DNA of 38,062 nucleotides from Planctomycetota bacterium (GTDB taxonomy: Bacteria; Planctomycetota; Phycisphaerae; Phycisphaerales; SM1A02). Position 1 is the stretch's first letter; the number at the start of each line of letters is the position of its first letter. A program made the translations under genes and the position numbers. The notes under the pieces are model-generated. The model saw only the letters and a list, made by a program, of their open reading frames with translations, had not been told where the DNA came from and ran no database searches. This document shows positions 1 through 8,993 of this stretch, piece by piece. The stretch spans positions 1-38,062 of the forward strand of contig JADFOJ010000025.1 in NCBI GenBank assembly GCA_022562915.1, in the 5' to 3' direction.

Positions 1-1
1 C

Positions 2-1126
2 GAGACCGTGGATCAGGCCGCGGGGACCATCACGTTCCCGGTGTCCTTCAACGTCTCATCGGCCACGAATTACATCCTGCGGATGGACTTCTCCTCCCTC
101 TCGGAGGGGGACACGGTGAGGATCAGCCTCAACTCGGCCGATGTCACGACGGCGTACAGCGTGACCGGTGCCGCAACCGCCGTGACCCACTCCGAGACGA
201 CGGTGACGCCAGGGTGGATGGCCACCGAGACCTACACCGGCGACGGCACGAACAATCGGGCCATCACGGGCGTGGGCTTCCAACCCGACGTCGTCATTAT
301 CAAGGGCGACACCTCCAAGAATGCGTTCCTGCGTTCCTCGACGATGACCGGTGATGCATCGAAGTCACTCGTCGGCAACCCGTCCTTGCAGTCGGGCCGG
401 ATTCAGTCCCTGGACGCCGACGGCTTTACTGTGGGCAGCTCCAACGCGGACGTGAATGGGGGCGGCACCACCTACTACTGGGTTGCCTTCAAGGTGAACG
501 CGGGACAGCTCGACGTCGGCACCTACTCGGGGAACGGGGCGGACAACCGCAGCATCGGCGGCGTCGGTTTCCAGCCGGACTACGTCATCGTGCTGTCCGC
601 GGGATCCCATAACGTGCTCCATCACTCCTCGACGATGCCTGCGGATTTCAGCGTCCGGTTCAGCGAGCAGACGATGTTCACGGACCGGATCCAGGCCTTC
701 GAGCCGGATGGCTTCCAGGTGGGAACGCATAACCAGGTCAACATGTCCGGTACGACCTATCACTACGTGGCCTTCAAAGCGAGCGCGGGCCAGTTGAGCG
801 TCGGCTCCTATCCGGGAGATGGCGCGAACGATCGCAACATCACGGGCGTGGGCTTCCAGCCGGTCTACCTGATCCTCAAGGCCGAAGGGGTCAACGCGGC
901 ACATCGCATGAGTTCGGTCACCGGGGACTCCACGCTGGACTTCAAGACGGTTGCCAACTACGCCGACGGCATCCAGGCACTCCAGACGGACGGCTTCCAG
1001 GTGGGGACCCACACGAAGGTCAACCAGAGCACCAAGACCTATTACTGGATGGCGTTCAACAATGCACCCGCGTCCTCATCGCCGCGGATCATCAGTTGGA
1101 CCGAGGTCGATCCGCACTACCCGTGA
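2..1126 (+). CDS. Secreted/surface repeat protein, C-terminal part (5' end outside window)
   Basis: The reading frame is open from base 2, so this is the 3' part of a longer gene. The visible 374 residues begin in a linker domain ([12 protein letters not shown], then [15 protein letters not shown]). Three ~95-residue repeats follow, each opening with a GTYTGDG-like motif and GVGFQPD and closing with DGFxVG...VN...TYYWxAF. The C-terminus is [15 protein letters not shown], identical to that of the next gene. No membrane anchor or sorting signal is visible. The repeat resembles a domain of unknown function found in phage tail-type and bacterial surface proteins; that comparison is from memory. 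Export is inferred from the signal peptide of the tandem paralogue. The function is unknown; adhesion or envelope decoration is a guess. Confidence 0.7.
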   Translation, partial: ETVDQAAGTITFPVSFNVSSATNYILRMDFSSLSEGDTVRISLNSADVTTAYSVTGAATAVTHSETTVTPGWMATETYTGDGTNNRAITGVGFQPDVVIIKGDTSKNAFLRSSTMTGDASKSLVGNPSLQSGRIQSLDADGFTVGSSNADVNGGGTTYYWVAFKVNAGQLDVGTYSGNGADNRSIGGVGFQPDYVIVLSAGSHNVLHHSSTMPADFSVRFSEQTMFTDRIQAFEPDGFQVGTHNQVNMSGTTYHYVAFKASAGQLSVGSYPGDGANDRNITGVGFQPVYLILKAEGVNAAHRMSSVTGDSTLDFKTVANYADGIQALQTDGFQVGTHTKVNQSTKTYYWMAFNNAPASSSPRIISWTEVDPHYP

Positions 1127-1397
1127 GCAGGCGCCCAACGGTGCCGCGTCCACTCGACGCACGGGTTGGGGTTCGTCCGCCCCCAGAGCATCGAGCCCGC
1201 GCTCGGATCGCTCGTCTGGCGCGTCTGTACGGTCTGGGGTCCGGGCACAACACCTGCCGGTTGACCCGGCGGCCGCATGGCTTTGTGGTCGGCCGGCGCA
1301 GAGTGTACGGGCGATCGTGTCGATCTTGACCTACGGAGGCCTGACCTGTCGGGCGTGGTCGACTCCCGGTCAGCCGCGTCCGCAAATCGAGCCGATC

Positions 1398-4300
1398 GTG
1401 GACAAGCAGCGAACTGCAATCGAACTCGGCGCCCGGTATCGCATCGGGCGTGTCGCGGTCGTGATGCTCCTCGCCGGGCTGGTCGCGCCGAAGCCGGCCC
1501 TCGGGCAGATGGCCACCGGGACCTATACCGGTGACGGCGTGGATAATCGGGCCATCACGGGCGTGGGCTTCCAGCCGGATGTCGTCATCGTCAAGCGCTA
1601 TCCGAACAAGAATGCTCTCATCCGTACCTCGACGATGACCGGTGATGCATCGAAGAAGTTTGTCGGCAGCGGCCTGTTCTCGAACACGATTCAATCCCTC
1701 GATGCCGACGGCTTTACCGTCGGCACCGACGACTTCATCAACCAAAGCAGTGAGCCCTACCACTGGATTGCCTTCAAGGCCGCAGCGGGAAGTCTCAAAG
1801 TGGGCACCTACACGGGCGATGGCACGGACAACCGCAGCATCACGGGCGTCGGTTTCCAGCCGGACTACGTCATCATGGCGCCCGAGAACTCCCAGCACCC
1901 GTACCACCGCTCCTCGGCGATGGCCGGGGATGCAAGTGCAAAGATGGACGGCTCGGCGCTGTCGACCAACCGGATCCAGGCCCTCGAGCCGGATGGCTTC
2001 CAGGTGGGATCCGACGCAGCGGTGAACAACAACACCACGATCTACCACTACGTGGCGTGGAAAGCGGTGGCGGGTCAACTAGAGGTGGGCTCCTATGCGG
2101 GCGACAGCTCGGACAACCGCAACATTGCGGTGAGCTTTCAACCGAAATGGGTGGTTGTCCAGGCCAACACCTCGGTGAGCGTTGGCGACGGCTCGCCCGG
2201 CACGATCCACCGTCCTGACACGATGACCGGGGATGTCTCCATCAACTTCAACTGGGCCTATTCGTCCACGACGTTCGCAGACTGTATCCAGGCGCTCCAG
2301 ACGACCGGCTTCCAGGTGGGAACCAACCAGACGGTCAACCAGAGCGGCAAGACCTACTACTGGATGGCGTTCGGCGGGAAGGGGTACCGGATGGACACCG
2401 GGACCTATACCGGCGACGGCATCGACAACCGGGGGATCACCGGCGTGGGCTTCGAGCCGGACGTCGTCTTCGTCAAGCAAGATAGCAGCCAGCGGATACA
2501 GGTTCGCACCTCGACGATGACCGGCGACGCCTCGAAGTCGATGGCCGCGACGACGAGCCTGTCCTCCAACCGAATCCAATCCCTTGACAGCGACGGCTTC
2601 ACGGTCGGGACCAATGGAGACGTCAACGGCAACGGCGCCAACTACCGGTGGATTGCCTTCCAGGCGGGTGCGGGCAGACTCCATGTCGACAGCTACACCG
2701 GCAACGGAAGCGACAACCGCAGCATCACCGGGGTCGGTTTCCAGCCCGACTACCTGATCGTGATTCCCGCCGGCAGCTATCAATCCTACCAGCGCTTCAG
2801 CTCGATGTCCGGGGACACGTCCGTCCACTTCGGCTCTTCCGCCACGACGACCAACCGGATCCAGGCCCTCGAAGCGGACGGGTTCCAGGTGGGGTCGAGT
2901 ACCGACGTCAACGCGAGCGGCGAGGTCTACCACTACGTGGCCTGGAAGTCGATCGCCGGCCAGGTCGGCGTCGGGACCTACACGGGCGACGGCACCGACG
3001 ACCGGAGCATCGCCGGCCTGGGCTTCAAGCCGGGGTGGATGGTGATCAAGGCGACGAGCGGCGACTACGCCGTGCACCGTCCCGACACGCTCACCGGGGA
3101 TGCGACGCAGCATTTCAATAACACGGGCAACTTCTCCGACGGCATCCAGGCGCTCGAGCCCGACGGCTTCCAGGTCGGCACCCACAGCACGGTCAACACC
3201 AACGGCACGACCTATCACTGGGCGGCGTTTATCAACCCCGGCGCCGGCATACCCGCGCTCACCCTGACGAATCACGACGCGGGGCAGGAGTCGGACGCCT
3301 TCACCCAGTCGGGCGGTGAAACCGACGCGGAACTCTTCGGCTTCAAGCTCGATGCCGGTGGTGACATCATCGCCGTGACCCAACTGGTCTTTCAGTTGTC
3401 CAACATTTCAGGCCTGACGGATCCCGACTGGACGTTCGGCGAGATCGTCGTGGACGACGACGGTGACGGGACCATCGACGTCGGCGAGACGACGACGGTG
3501 GGCGGCGTCGAGACCGTGGATCAGGCCGCGGGGACCATCACGTTCCCCGTGTCCTTCAACGTCTCATCGGCCACGAATTACATCCTGCGGATGGACTTCT
3601 CCTCCCTCTCGGAGGGGGACACGGTGAGGATCAGCCTCAACTCGGCCGATGTCACGACGGCGTACATCGAGAGCGGTTCCACGAGCGCCGTGACCCATTC
3701 CGAGGTGACGCCGGCGTTGGGGTGGATGGCCACCGGGACCTACACCGGCGACGGCACGGACAATCGTGCGATCATCGAGGTGGGCTTCCAGCCCGACGTT
3801 GTCATTGTCAAGGGAGACGGCAAGAATCCGTACCTGCGGTCCTCGACGATGACCGGCGATGTATCGAAGCAACTCGTCTCAAACGAGAGCCTCGCAGCGA
3901 ACCATATTCAGTCCCTGGACGCCGACGGCTTTACTGTGGGCAGCGACGCCGAAGTGAATCAAGGCAGCACCGCCTACTACTGGATTGCCTTCCAGGCCTC
4001 CGCCGGCCAGCTCGACGTCGGTACCTACGTGGGCAACACAGCGGACAACCGCAGCATCGGCGGCGTTGGTTTCCAGCCCGACTACCTCATCGTGATGTCG
4101 GAGGGTGGCCGCAACACGATACATCGCTCCTCGGCGATGGTCGGCGATGCCAGCATCCGGTTCAGCGATCAAAATATGGATACAGACAAGATCCAGGCTT
4201 TCGAGGCGAGTGGTTTCCAGCTGGGAACGCACAATCACGTCAACGCTTCCGGAGAAACTTTTCACTACGTGGCCTTCAAGGCAGTCGCGGAACAGATGAG

Positions 4301-4631
4301 CGTCGGTTCCTATACGGGAGATGGCGCCGACGATCGTGACATCACGGACGTGGGTTTTCAGCCGGGCTACCTGATCATCAAGGGTGACGCGTCGGTCATC
4401 GGGGCACATCGCACGAGCGATGTTGTCGGGGACCTTACGCTGGACTTCAAGAATGGCGTCATCTACGCCAACGGCATCCAGGCATTCCAGGCGACCGGCT
4501 TCCAGGTGGGCACCAACTCGAAGGTCAACCAGAGCGCCAACACCTATTACTGGATGGCGTTCAACAATGCACCTGCGTCCTCATCGCCGCGGATCATCAG
4601 TTGGACCGAGGTCGATCCGCACTACCCGTGA
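1398..4631 (+). CDS. Secreted protein with nine ~95-residue repeats in three triplets
   Basis: This predicted 1077-residue protein starts at GTG 1398. That gives a signal peptide with a basic n-region (RYRIGR), a hydrophobic core ([12 protein letters not shown]) and an ALGQ cleavage region. GTG 1317 and ATG 1464 are alternative starts, and no strong ribosome site decides. The mature protein has nine repeats in three triplets. The first repeat of each triplet opens with [10 protein letters not shown] or DTGTYTGDG and [10 protein letters not shown]; the second and third open with xxVGTY or xxVGSY. A separate ~120-residue domain ([14 protein letters not shown]... [13 protein letters not shown]) sits between repeats six and seven. 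The gene is a tandem paralogue of the partial gene upstream, with nearly identical 3' ends. About 270 bases without a supported gene separate the two. Secretion is well supported; the role is unknown. Confidence 0.75.
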   Translation: MDKQRTAIELGARYRIGRVAVVMLLAGLVAPKPALGQMATGTYTGDGVDNRAITGVGFQPDVVIVKRYPNKNALIRTSTMTGDASKKFVGSGLFSNTIQSLDADGFTVGTDDFINQSSEPYHWIAFKAAAGSLKVGTYTGDGTDNRSITGVGFQPDYVIMAPENSQHPYHRSSAMAGDASAKMDGSALSTNRIQALEPDGFQVGSDAAVNNNTTIYHYVAWKAVAGQLEVGSYAGDSSDNRNIAVSFQPKWVVVQANTSVSVGDGSPGTIHRPDTMTGDVSINFNWAYSSTTFADCIQALQTTGFQVGTNQTVNQSGKTYYWMAFGGKGYRMDTGTYTGDGIDNRGITGVGFEPDVVFVKQDSSQRIQVRTSTMTGDASKSMAATTSLSSNRIQSLDSDGFTVGTNGDVNGNGANYRWIAFQAGAGRLHVDSYTGNGSDNRSITGVGFQPDYLIVIPAGSYQSYQRFSSMSGDTSVHFGSSATTTNRIQALEADGFQVGSSTDVNASGEVYHYVAWKSIAGQVGVGTYTGDGTDDRSIAGLGFKPGWMVIKATSGDYAVHRPDTLTGDATQHFNNTGNFSDGIQALEPDGFQVGTHSTVNTNGTTYHWAAFINPGAGIPALTLTNHDAGQESDAFTQSGGETDAELFGFKLDAGGDIIAVTQLVFQLSNISGLTDPDWTFGEIVVDDDGDGTIDVGETTTVGGVETVDQAAGTITFPVSFNVSSATNYILRMDFSSLSEGDTVRISLNSADVTTAYIESGSTSAVTHSEVTPALGWMATGTYTGDGTDNRAIIEVGFQPDVVIVKGDGKNPYLRSSTMTGDVSKQLVSNESLAANHIQSLDADGFTVGSDAEVNQGSTAYYWIAFQASAGQLDVGTYVGNTADNRSIGGVGFQPDYLIVMSEGGRNTIHRSSAMVGDASIRFSDQNMDTDKIQAFEASGFQLGTHNHVNASGETFHYVAFKAVAEQMSVGSYTGDGADDRDITDVGFQPGYLIIKGDASVIGAHRTSDVVGDLTLDFKNGVIYANGIQAFQATGFQVGTNSKVNQSANTYYWMAFNNAPASSSPRIISWTEVDPHYP
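3509..4631 (+). repeat. Copy of bases 1-1126 (tandem gene duplication)
   Basis: This segment aligns with bases 1-1126 at an offset of 3505-3508. The first ~155 bases differ at one position (ccggtg versus cccgtg), as do the last ~75. The middle is clearly diverged but collinear. Similarity continues for ~40 bases past the stop codon (gtgccgcgtccactcga in both). Confidence 0.85.
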
Positions 4632-5159
4632 GCAGTCGCCCGAAGGTGCCGCGTCCACTCGATGTACGGGCCGGACCGAGGGACAGGCACTCATTCCGGG
4701 TGTCCGGCGCGACGCGGCCTGCCTGCTTGCGGGTGAAGTCCGCGACACGGTGCAGGCCGGCCGCCGTCCTGCGGCGCACGGCGCGGCCGGCGAGCCGGGC
4801 ACGCGGCGTTGCAGAGATGATCCACCGCGCGGCGGCTTGCACGACGCCCACCAGCCAGCCCAGCGCCGTGGCGACCCTTGTCTCTCCCGAAAACGTCGTC
4901 CGCAGCATTCCTGCGTGGCGTGGCGCCGTATGCCAGCGGTCCGACCGTGCCCGGAGCGTCAGGAATCTGCCGACACGACATTCTTGTCACCAGAGGCCTG
5001 GAATCAGCCGGAAACGGACCTCCGCGGCATAGTCGGGGTTGTCTCTCCCGAAAACCTCCTCCGGAGTCGTACGGGCGTGAAACTCCGACTTGCTACTGAG
5101 CAAAGCCCCGTCGAGCACGTCGAGAGCGATGACGAGATGGTGGGAATTCGGATGGTGCC
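4632..5159. other. Gene-poor stretch next to IS remnants
   Basis: I see no gene here that I can support. On the minus strand, bases ~4998-5158 read as an uninterrupted, protein-like stretch ([37 protein letters not shown] then stop) that I do not recognise. A 17-base direct repeat, ttgtctctcccgaaaac, occurs at about 4878 and 5040. An open frame on the minus strand (4597-4908) has no recognisable domain. The region looks like decayed accessory DNA. Confidence 0.4.
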
Positions 5160-5506
5160 AGGATCGGCGCGGCCTGCCGAACCGCGCCGGGAACCGTGCT
5201 CAACGCCTCGCCGTCAACGCCCGAGCCCACCCGCACGACCGTGCGACCGTCGACGACGATCTCGATCGTTCCCGCCGCGGGACGAGTCGACAGGCCATGG
5301 TCTCCGACAGCGCTCAACTCGACGAATCGCCGACCATGACTGCGGCCAGAGTTCTAACGCTGCCCATCGCGCCGTTTCAAATCTCGGCGCCAGCCATAGA
5401 AGGTGTGATCGTTCAGGCCGCGTTCCCGGCAGAACGCCCGGATCGTCATGCCGCTGCGCTGCCACTGGACCATCAGCCCTCGCCAGTGACGCTCACGCTC
5501 GGGATC
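5160..5506 (-). pseudogene. Decayed IS66-type TnpA accessory protein
   Basis: Reading the minus strand down from 5506 gives the characteristic IS66 TnpA N-terminal region: [16 protein letters not shown], then [20 protein letters not shown] and RDLKRR, with a stop at 5354. After at least one frame change, the family's C-terminal pattern follows in a second frame ([16 protein letters not shown], then [10 protein letters not shown]). In the intact family these parts form one ~100-130-residue protein. No start codon with a ribosome site was found, and no TnpB or TnpC partner lies alongside. The family assignment rests on the W..SG.T...FCRERGL...TFY.WRR pattern. This is a dead fragment of an insertion sequence. 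Confidence 0.65.
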
Positions 5507-5511
5507 GCGTC

Positions 5512-5982
5512 GTGACCTGCATCAACGGGCACGACTTCCTGATCATCGATTACCTCTTGACGGAGAACCAGGTCTACCGGGAGGTCGTCGGGAAGAAGCG
5601 GCTTCGCGTCACCGACGCGCAGCGACGCCGTCTGGCAATGAAGGGCAAGCTGCTGGGCCGGAAGCTTCTGGGGCAGTTTGCCAGCATTGTCACACCGGAC
5701 ACGATCCTTCGCCGGCACCGGCGCCTGATCGCAATGAAGTGGGACTACTCGGCGAAGCGCAGTCCGGGCCGACCTCGGCTAGCGACAATCATCCGCCGAT
5801 TGGTCGTGCGGTTCGCCCTTGAGAACCGCCATTGGGGATATGGCAAGGTCCAGGGAGCGTTTGAGCATTTGGGTCACACGATCTCCACGGAGTCGATTGC
5901 CAACATCCTGCGCGAAAACGGGATCGAACCTGCGCCCGAGCGGTCGAAGCGCAAGACCTGGAACGAGTTCCTGAGAACTCAC
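5512..5982 (+). pseudogene. Truncated integrase-core transposase (N-terminal half only)
   Basis: The frame from GTG 5512 encodes the N-terminal ~157 residues of a transposase of the integrase-core (rve) type. Recognisable pieces in order are [46 protein letters not shown], a GRPR helix-turn-helix region, [33 protein letters not shown] and TWNEFLRTH. Intact relatives continue from this last motif into the catalytic DDE domain. Here the similarity stops abruptly at ~5982, inside the end of the convergent antitoxin gene. The open frame runs on to 6234, but that part is only the antisense of the antitoxin gene. No terminal inverted repeats were identified. The catalytic domain is missing, so it cannot be an active transposase. 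Confidence 0.75.
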
Positions 5983-6407
5983 AGGAACAGATCGCTGCTG
6001 ACCGAGAATCGATCACAGAGCGTACGGATGTGCTGCTTGCTGAGTTGCCGCTCTCCTCGCAACACCTTCGAGCCCAATGATCGATTGCCGAGCAGCTCAC
6101 CAAGGCCGGACGCGATCATGCCGTTCTGCTCGCACAGGTATCGCAAACTCTCAATCGGCGAGATGTCTGAACCCTTGATCGCAAAGTGCTCGTCGTCGTA
6201 CCGCTCGACCAGCCCGGAGAGCGTCTCAACGTAATCCTCCTGGTCCTCGGTACGCTCGTTCAGGACTGCGAGGCGATCAAGGAGCTCGACGGCGTTGTCG
6301 TAGTCCATGTCGTTGTGAACAGGACGCAGCGGCAGTTCGGCAATCAGTTCTGCCCAGGAGTCAGGCGGTGGCCTGCGGTCGGCAGCGGTGGCATTGGCCT
6401 TGCTCAT
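5979..6407 (-). CDS. higA: HigA-type antitoxin with helix-turn-helix
   Basis: This 142-residue protein is the likely antitoxin of a type II module. It should bind the toxin and repress the operon. The N-terminal half carries the family's [19 protein letters not shown] and [19 protein letters not shown] segments. The C-terminal helix-turn-helix reads [50 protein letters not shown]. The start at ATG 6407 is preferred because it overlaps the toxin stop as ATGA and has GGAAGGA upstream; ATG 6422 is five codons longer. The last bases overlap the end of the transposase remnant. The toxin-first order is typical of HigBA. DNA binding and neutralisation are inferred from the family. Confidence 0.85.
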   Translation of the reverse strand: MSKANATAADRRPPPDSWAELIAELPLRPVHNDMDYDNAVELLDRLAVLNERTEDQEDYVETLSGLVERYDDEHFAIKGSDISPIESLRYLCEQNGMIASGLGELLGNRSLGSKVLRGERQLSKQHIRTLCDRFSVSSDLFL

Positions 6408-6715
6408 AGCTGGTCCTTCCATCGTTGCGTGTCGTAGTCCTTGTGCGTCAGAATCCGGAGCACGTAGATGCGTTCCTTATCGAAATGAATTGCCGCAATC
6501 AGACGGTGCTCCTTTCTTTGGATGTTGAAAACGAAGACATGATTTCCCGAGGTGACGGTTGCTGGATCGACATCGTTGAACGTCTGTCTGAGGTCGGCAG
6601 GTGACGTCCACTTGGCGTTCCTGACAGTGTGCTCCCAGTGGTCGAGTGACGCCTTCGCGTTGGGGTACATCGCCGCATACTCACGGAGCCGCCTCCTGGT
6701 AATGATGCGGTACAC
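6404..6715 (-). CDS. higB: HigB-type toxin (ribosome-dependent mRNA interferase family)
   Basis: This 103-residue protein matches the HigB toxin family in size and layout. The start is MYRIITRRRLREYAAMYP, the middle has WEHTVRNAKWTSPADL and the end has HRLIAAIHFDKERIYVLRIL and THKDYD. Family members cut mRNA at the translating ribosome. The start is GTG 6715; no better in-frame start lies upstream. It is followed by the antitoxin with a 4-base ATGA overlap, so the two are co-translated. Two palindromes upstream are likely autoregulatory operators. It adjoins an IS fragment, consistent with acquisition as accessory DNA. Confidence 0.85.
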   Translation of the reverse strand: MYRIITRRRLREYAAMYPNAKASLDHWEHTVRNAKWTSPADLRQTFNDVDPATVTSGNHVFVFNIQRKEHRLIAAIHFDKERIYVLRILTHKDYDTQRWKDQL

Positions 6716-6774
6716 GCGTACATTATGTACTCAAGCGGCCTCCGGATCGAGCCAATTGCGTACTTTTTGTACTC
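6716..6774 (-). promoter_or_regulatory. Pair of GTAC-N5-GTAC palindromes upstream of higBA
   Basis: Two near-identical 17-base sites lie just upstream of the toxin start: GCGTACATTATGTACTC at 6716-6732 and GCGTACTTTTTGTACTC at 6758-6774. Each is an inverted repeat GTAC-N5-GTAC. Their centres are 42 bases apart, about four helical turns, so two bound proteins would sit on the same face of the DNA. The AT-rich content stands out in a GC-rich neighbourhood. I infer these are operators for HigA autorepression. Confidence 0.6.
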
Positions 6775-6911
6775 GGCCGGCTTGTCGAGACCAGGTGTGG
6801 AGGCCGTGCGAGGTGGATTATGGGCTTGAGAGCTCACTGGGCAGTCGCCCGCCGCGACGGTTCCCGCGGACCACTCGCGGCCGATCGCCCAGGATCAAGG
6901 CGCCTGTCAGC

Positions 6912-7949
6912 CTACGCCGCCGGCTTCGCCGCCCGCGCGGTGATCTTGAGACGCACGATGGGCACCTGGTGCGTGCCGCCGACCTCGGCGTCGACGATCC
7001 TCGCCTGCACCGGCGAGTTCTCGCCGAGCGGCAGCGCCATGAAGCACGTCACGGCCTTGCTGTCGATGCCGCGCTCCTTCTCGCGCTGGCTGAGATGGAC
7101 CATCGCCACCACCACGGCCTGGTTCCGCTCGATCTGGCTGATCAACTCGCCGTCCGCCTTGATCGTCACGTCGGCGAGCGTGGGGTTCTCGATCTCGATG
7201 CGGTACTCGTCGTGGTCTTCCGGTGGGCCGGCGATCTGGATGCGAACCGTGGAAAGGGTCGTCTCCTTGATCCTGCTCTTGACGGTGAACTTGATCGTGG
7301 CCCTGGACGGCTGGATGGTGACCGACTGCTCGTCGGCGAGCGGTGCCGAGAGGCTGAGCTTCGCGGTGACGGTGCTGACCACACCGGGGTTGAGCCGATC
7401 GAGCCGCTGCTGAAGGACGCGCGCCTCGACCTGCAGCGTGTCGCCGGCACGCTCGCGCACACGGCTGGGCAGAGTGACCACGACCTGGGCCGGCTCGACC
7501 GTGACGGCACCCTCCAGTTCGACGCCCGGCAGCACCGGTTTGACGGACAGCGTCACGTTCACGAGGTCGTCGATCTCGATCTCCATGTCGATCGGGTCCA
7601 CCGAGACCAGCCTCACGCCGGTGTCGATGACGGCCTCGTTCTGTTCCAGGGCCTCCAGCAATGCGGTGAGATGCACGCCGGGCTGTGACGGCAGCTCATT
7701 GCCCGCGGTGAGCTTCACCTGCGTCCGCGCGGCGAGCTGAAGCGCCCGCTCCAGGGCCAGCTTCGACCCCTCCATCTGGACGCGGGCCGTCACCTCGCGG
7801 GGCGTGATGACCTGGCCCGCCGCCGGCACGAGCTCGATTCTGAAGCGGGCGACGTCCTGGTCGCGGGTCTCCATCGCCGCCCAGACCCAGATGAGCACCG
7901 CGACGACGGTGACGACGGCGAAGGTCCCGAACCTGTCGCGAAACTGCAC
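6912..7949 (-). CDS. cdaR: CdaR-like YbbR-domain protein, regulator of diadenylate cyclase
   Basis: This 345-residue protein has one N-terminal membrane helix (FAVVTVVAVLIWVWA, residues ~9-24) and a long extracytoplasmic region of beta-rich YbbR-type repeats (for example VTARVQMEG, VNVTLSVKP and VTIKADG). In other bacteria, CdaR binds CdaA and tunes c-di-AMP synthesis at the membrane. The start is GTG 7949, two bases after the cdaA stop, with GAGGAGG inside the cdaA end as ribosome site. This pairing is the strongest support for the call. YbbR repeats are weakly conserved, so the identity leans on topology and position. Confidence 0.8.
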   Translation of the reverse strand: MQFRDRFGTFAVVTVVAVLIWVWAAMETRDQDVARFRIELVPAAGQVITPREVTARVQMEGSKLALERALQLAARTQVKLTAGNELPSQPGVHLTALLEALEQNEAVIDTGVRLVSVDPIDMEIEIDDLVNVTLSVKPVLPGVELEGAVTVEPAQVVVTLPSRVRERAGDTLQVEARVLQQRLDRLNPGVVSTVTAKLSLSAPLADEQSVTIQPSRATIKFTVKSRIKETTLSTVRIQIAGPPEDHDEYRIEIENPTLADVTIKADGELISQIERNQAVVVAMVHLSQREKERGIDSKAVTCFMALPLGENSPVQARIVDAEVGGTHQVPIVRLKITARAAKPAA

Positions 7950-7951
7950 GG

Positions 7952-8863
7952 CTACGCCTCCTCGGCCAGGGTCGCCGGCTGCTCGGCCGCTGGACGACTG
8001 GTGAGTTTCTTCGGTTTTACCTTCGGTCGTGCGAGCCGCGCCGGTCGCGACGGTTCGTTCGTGCCCGACGGCCCGCCGCCGGGTGGTCCCTCGAGCCTTG
8101 CCTGCAGCAGCTCGCGGAATCGCGCCAGCGGAACGTTGGATTCGACGATGCCCTGCTCCACGAGGGCGATCGACCCGGTCTCCTCGCTGACGACCACCGC
8201 GATGCAGTCGCTTTCCAGTGTCACGCCGACGGCAGCCCGGTGACGCGCGCCGTGGTGACGCGGCACCGATCCCTCCTCGGCCAGCGGGAACTGGACGTTC
8301 GCGGCGAGGATCCGGTTGCCCCGGATGACGACGCCCAGGTCGTGCAGCGGGCTGTTGGGCCAGAAGATCGATCCCAGCAGCCTGCCACTCACCTCCGCGT
8401 CCATCCGCTCACCGCCCTCGAACAGGCCGCTGAGCCCGATACTTCTCTCGATCGCGATGAGCGCCCCGAACTGGCTCTTGCTCAGGAGTTCCACCGCCTC
8501 GTTGACCGCGTCGACGACCCGGTTCACCTGGCTCCTGGACTGCCGGAAGAAGCGCGCGTGACCGAGACGGATCATGAACTGCCGCAGCTCCGGCTGGAAC
8601 ACGACGATCAGCAGGATGGCGACCAGGCCGAGGAAGCGGTCATAGATGAAGTTGAGCCGCCCCAGCGTGTCGGTGTACTGGCCGAAGACCTTGATCAGCA
8701 GGGTGACCACCACGACCAGCAACCCGAAGCCCTTGATGATTCCGGCCCCGCGGGTCCCCGTGAGGAACCGGACCACCAGGTAGACGCACGCCCAGATCAC
8801 CGCGATCTCGACGATGATGTCGAACCACCCGTAGCTGCCCAGGACTTTGATCGTGCGGAGCAT
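7952..8863 (-). CDS. cdaA: Membrane diadenylate cyclase CdaA (DisA_N domain), variant DGA motif
   Basis: This 303-residue protein would make c-di-AMP from two ATP at the membrane. Three hydrophobic helices (~15-33, 42-60, 72-89) precede the cyclase domain. The domain shows FGALIAIERSIGLS (132-145), MDAEVSGRLLGSIF and PNSPLHDLGVVIRGNRILAA (169-188), then GARHRAAVG with the RHR motif intact at 207-209. The usual DGA triad is DLG at 175-177: the Asp is kept, but Gly-Ala is replaced by Leu-Gly. A proline/basic tail of ~45 residues extends the C-terminus. The start is ATG 8863, with a distant GGAGG. It is followed directly by cdaR. Function is confident by family; activity with the variant motif is untested. 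Confidence 0.88.
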   Translation of the reverse strand: MLRTIKVLGSYGWFDIIVEIAVIWACVYLVVRFLTGTRGAGIIKGFGLLVVVVTLLIKVFGQYTDTLGRLNFIYDRFLGLVAILLIVVFQPELRQFMIRLGHARFFRQSRSQVNRVVDAVNEAVELLSKSQFGALIAIERSIGLSGLFEGGERMDAEVSGRLLGSIFWPNSPLHDLGVVIRGNRILAANVQFPLAEEGSVPRHHGARHRAAVGVTLESDCIAVVVSEETGSIALVEQGIVESNVPLARFRELLQARLEGPPGGGPSGTNEPSRPARLARPKVKPKKLTSRPAAEQPATLAEEA

Positions 8864-8993
8864 GCGCGGCTACAAACCTCCAGCCAGCAAAAAGGGATCT
8901 CCCGGCAAGTATATCGGCTCGCCGTATGGCCGCCCTGATCCGCAAATCCGTGCCGGGCGTGACAGTACCGGCCGATGGTCGTAGGATCAGGCC

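Noticed and set aside
1..4631. CRISPR-like direct repeats
   Set aside because: The repeats are ~285-base, imperfect and in frame inside coding sequence, without short identical repeats and unique spacers.
4597..4908. Minus-strand 103-residue open frame next to the IS remnants
   Set aside because: No ribosome site, no recognisable domain, and its end overlaps the antisense of the repeat gene.
4384..6234. A single 616-residue open frame spanning the repeat gene end, intergenic DNA and transposase
   Set aside because: It overlaps the repeat gene in another frame, its first ~370 codons have no protein-like character, and its end is antisense to higA. Only 5512-5982 resembles a known protein.
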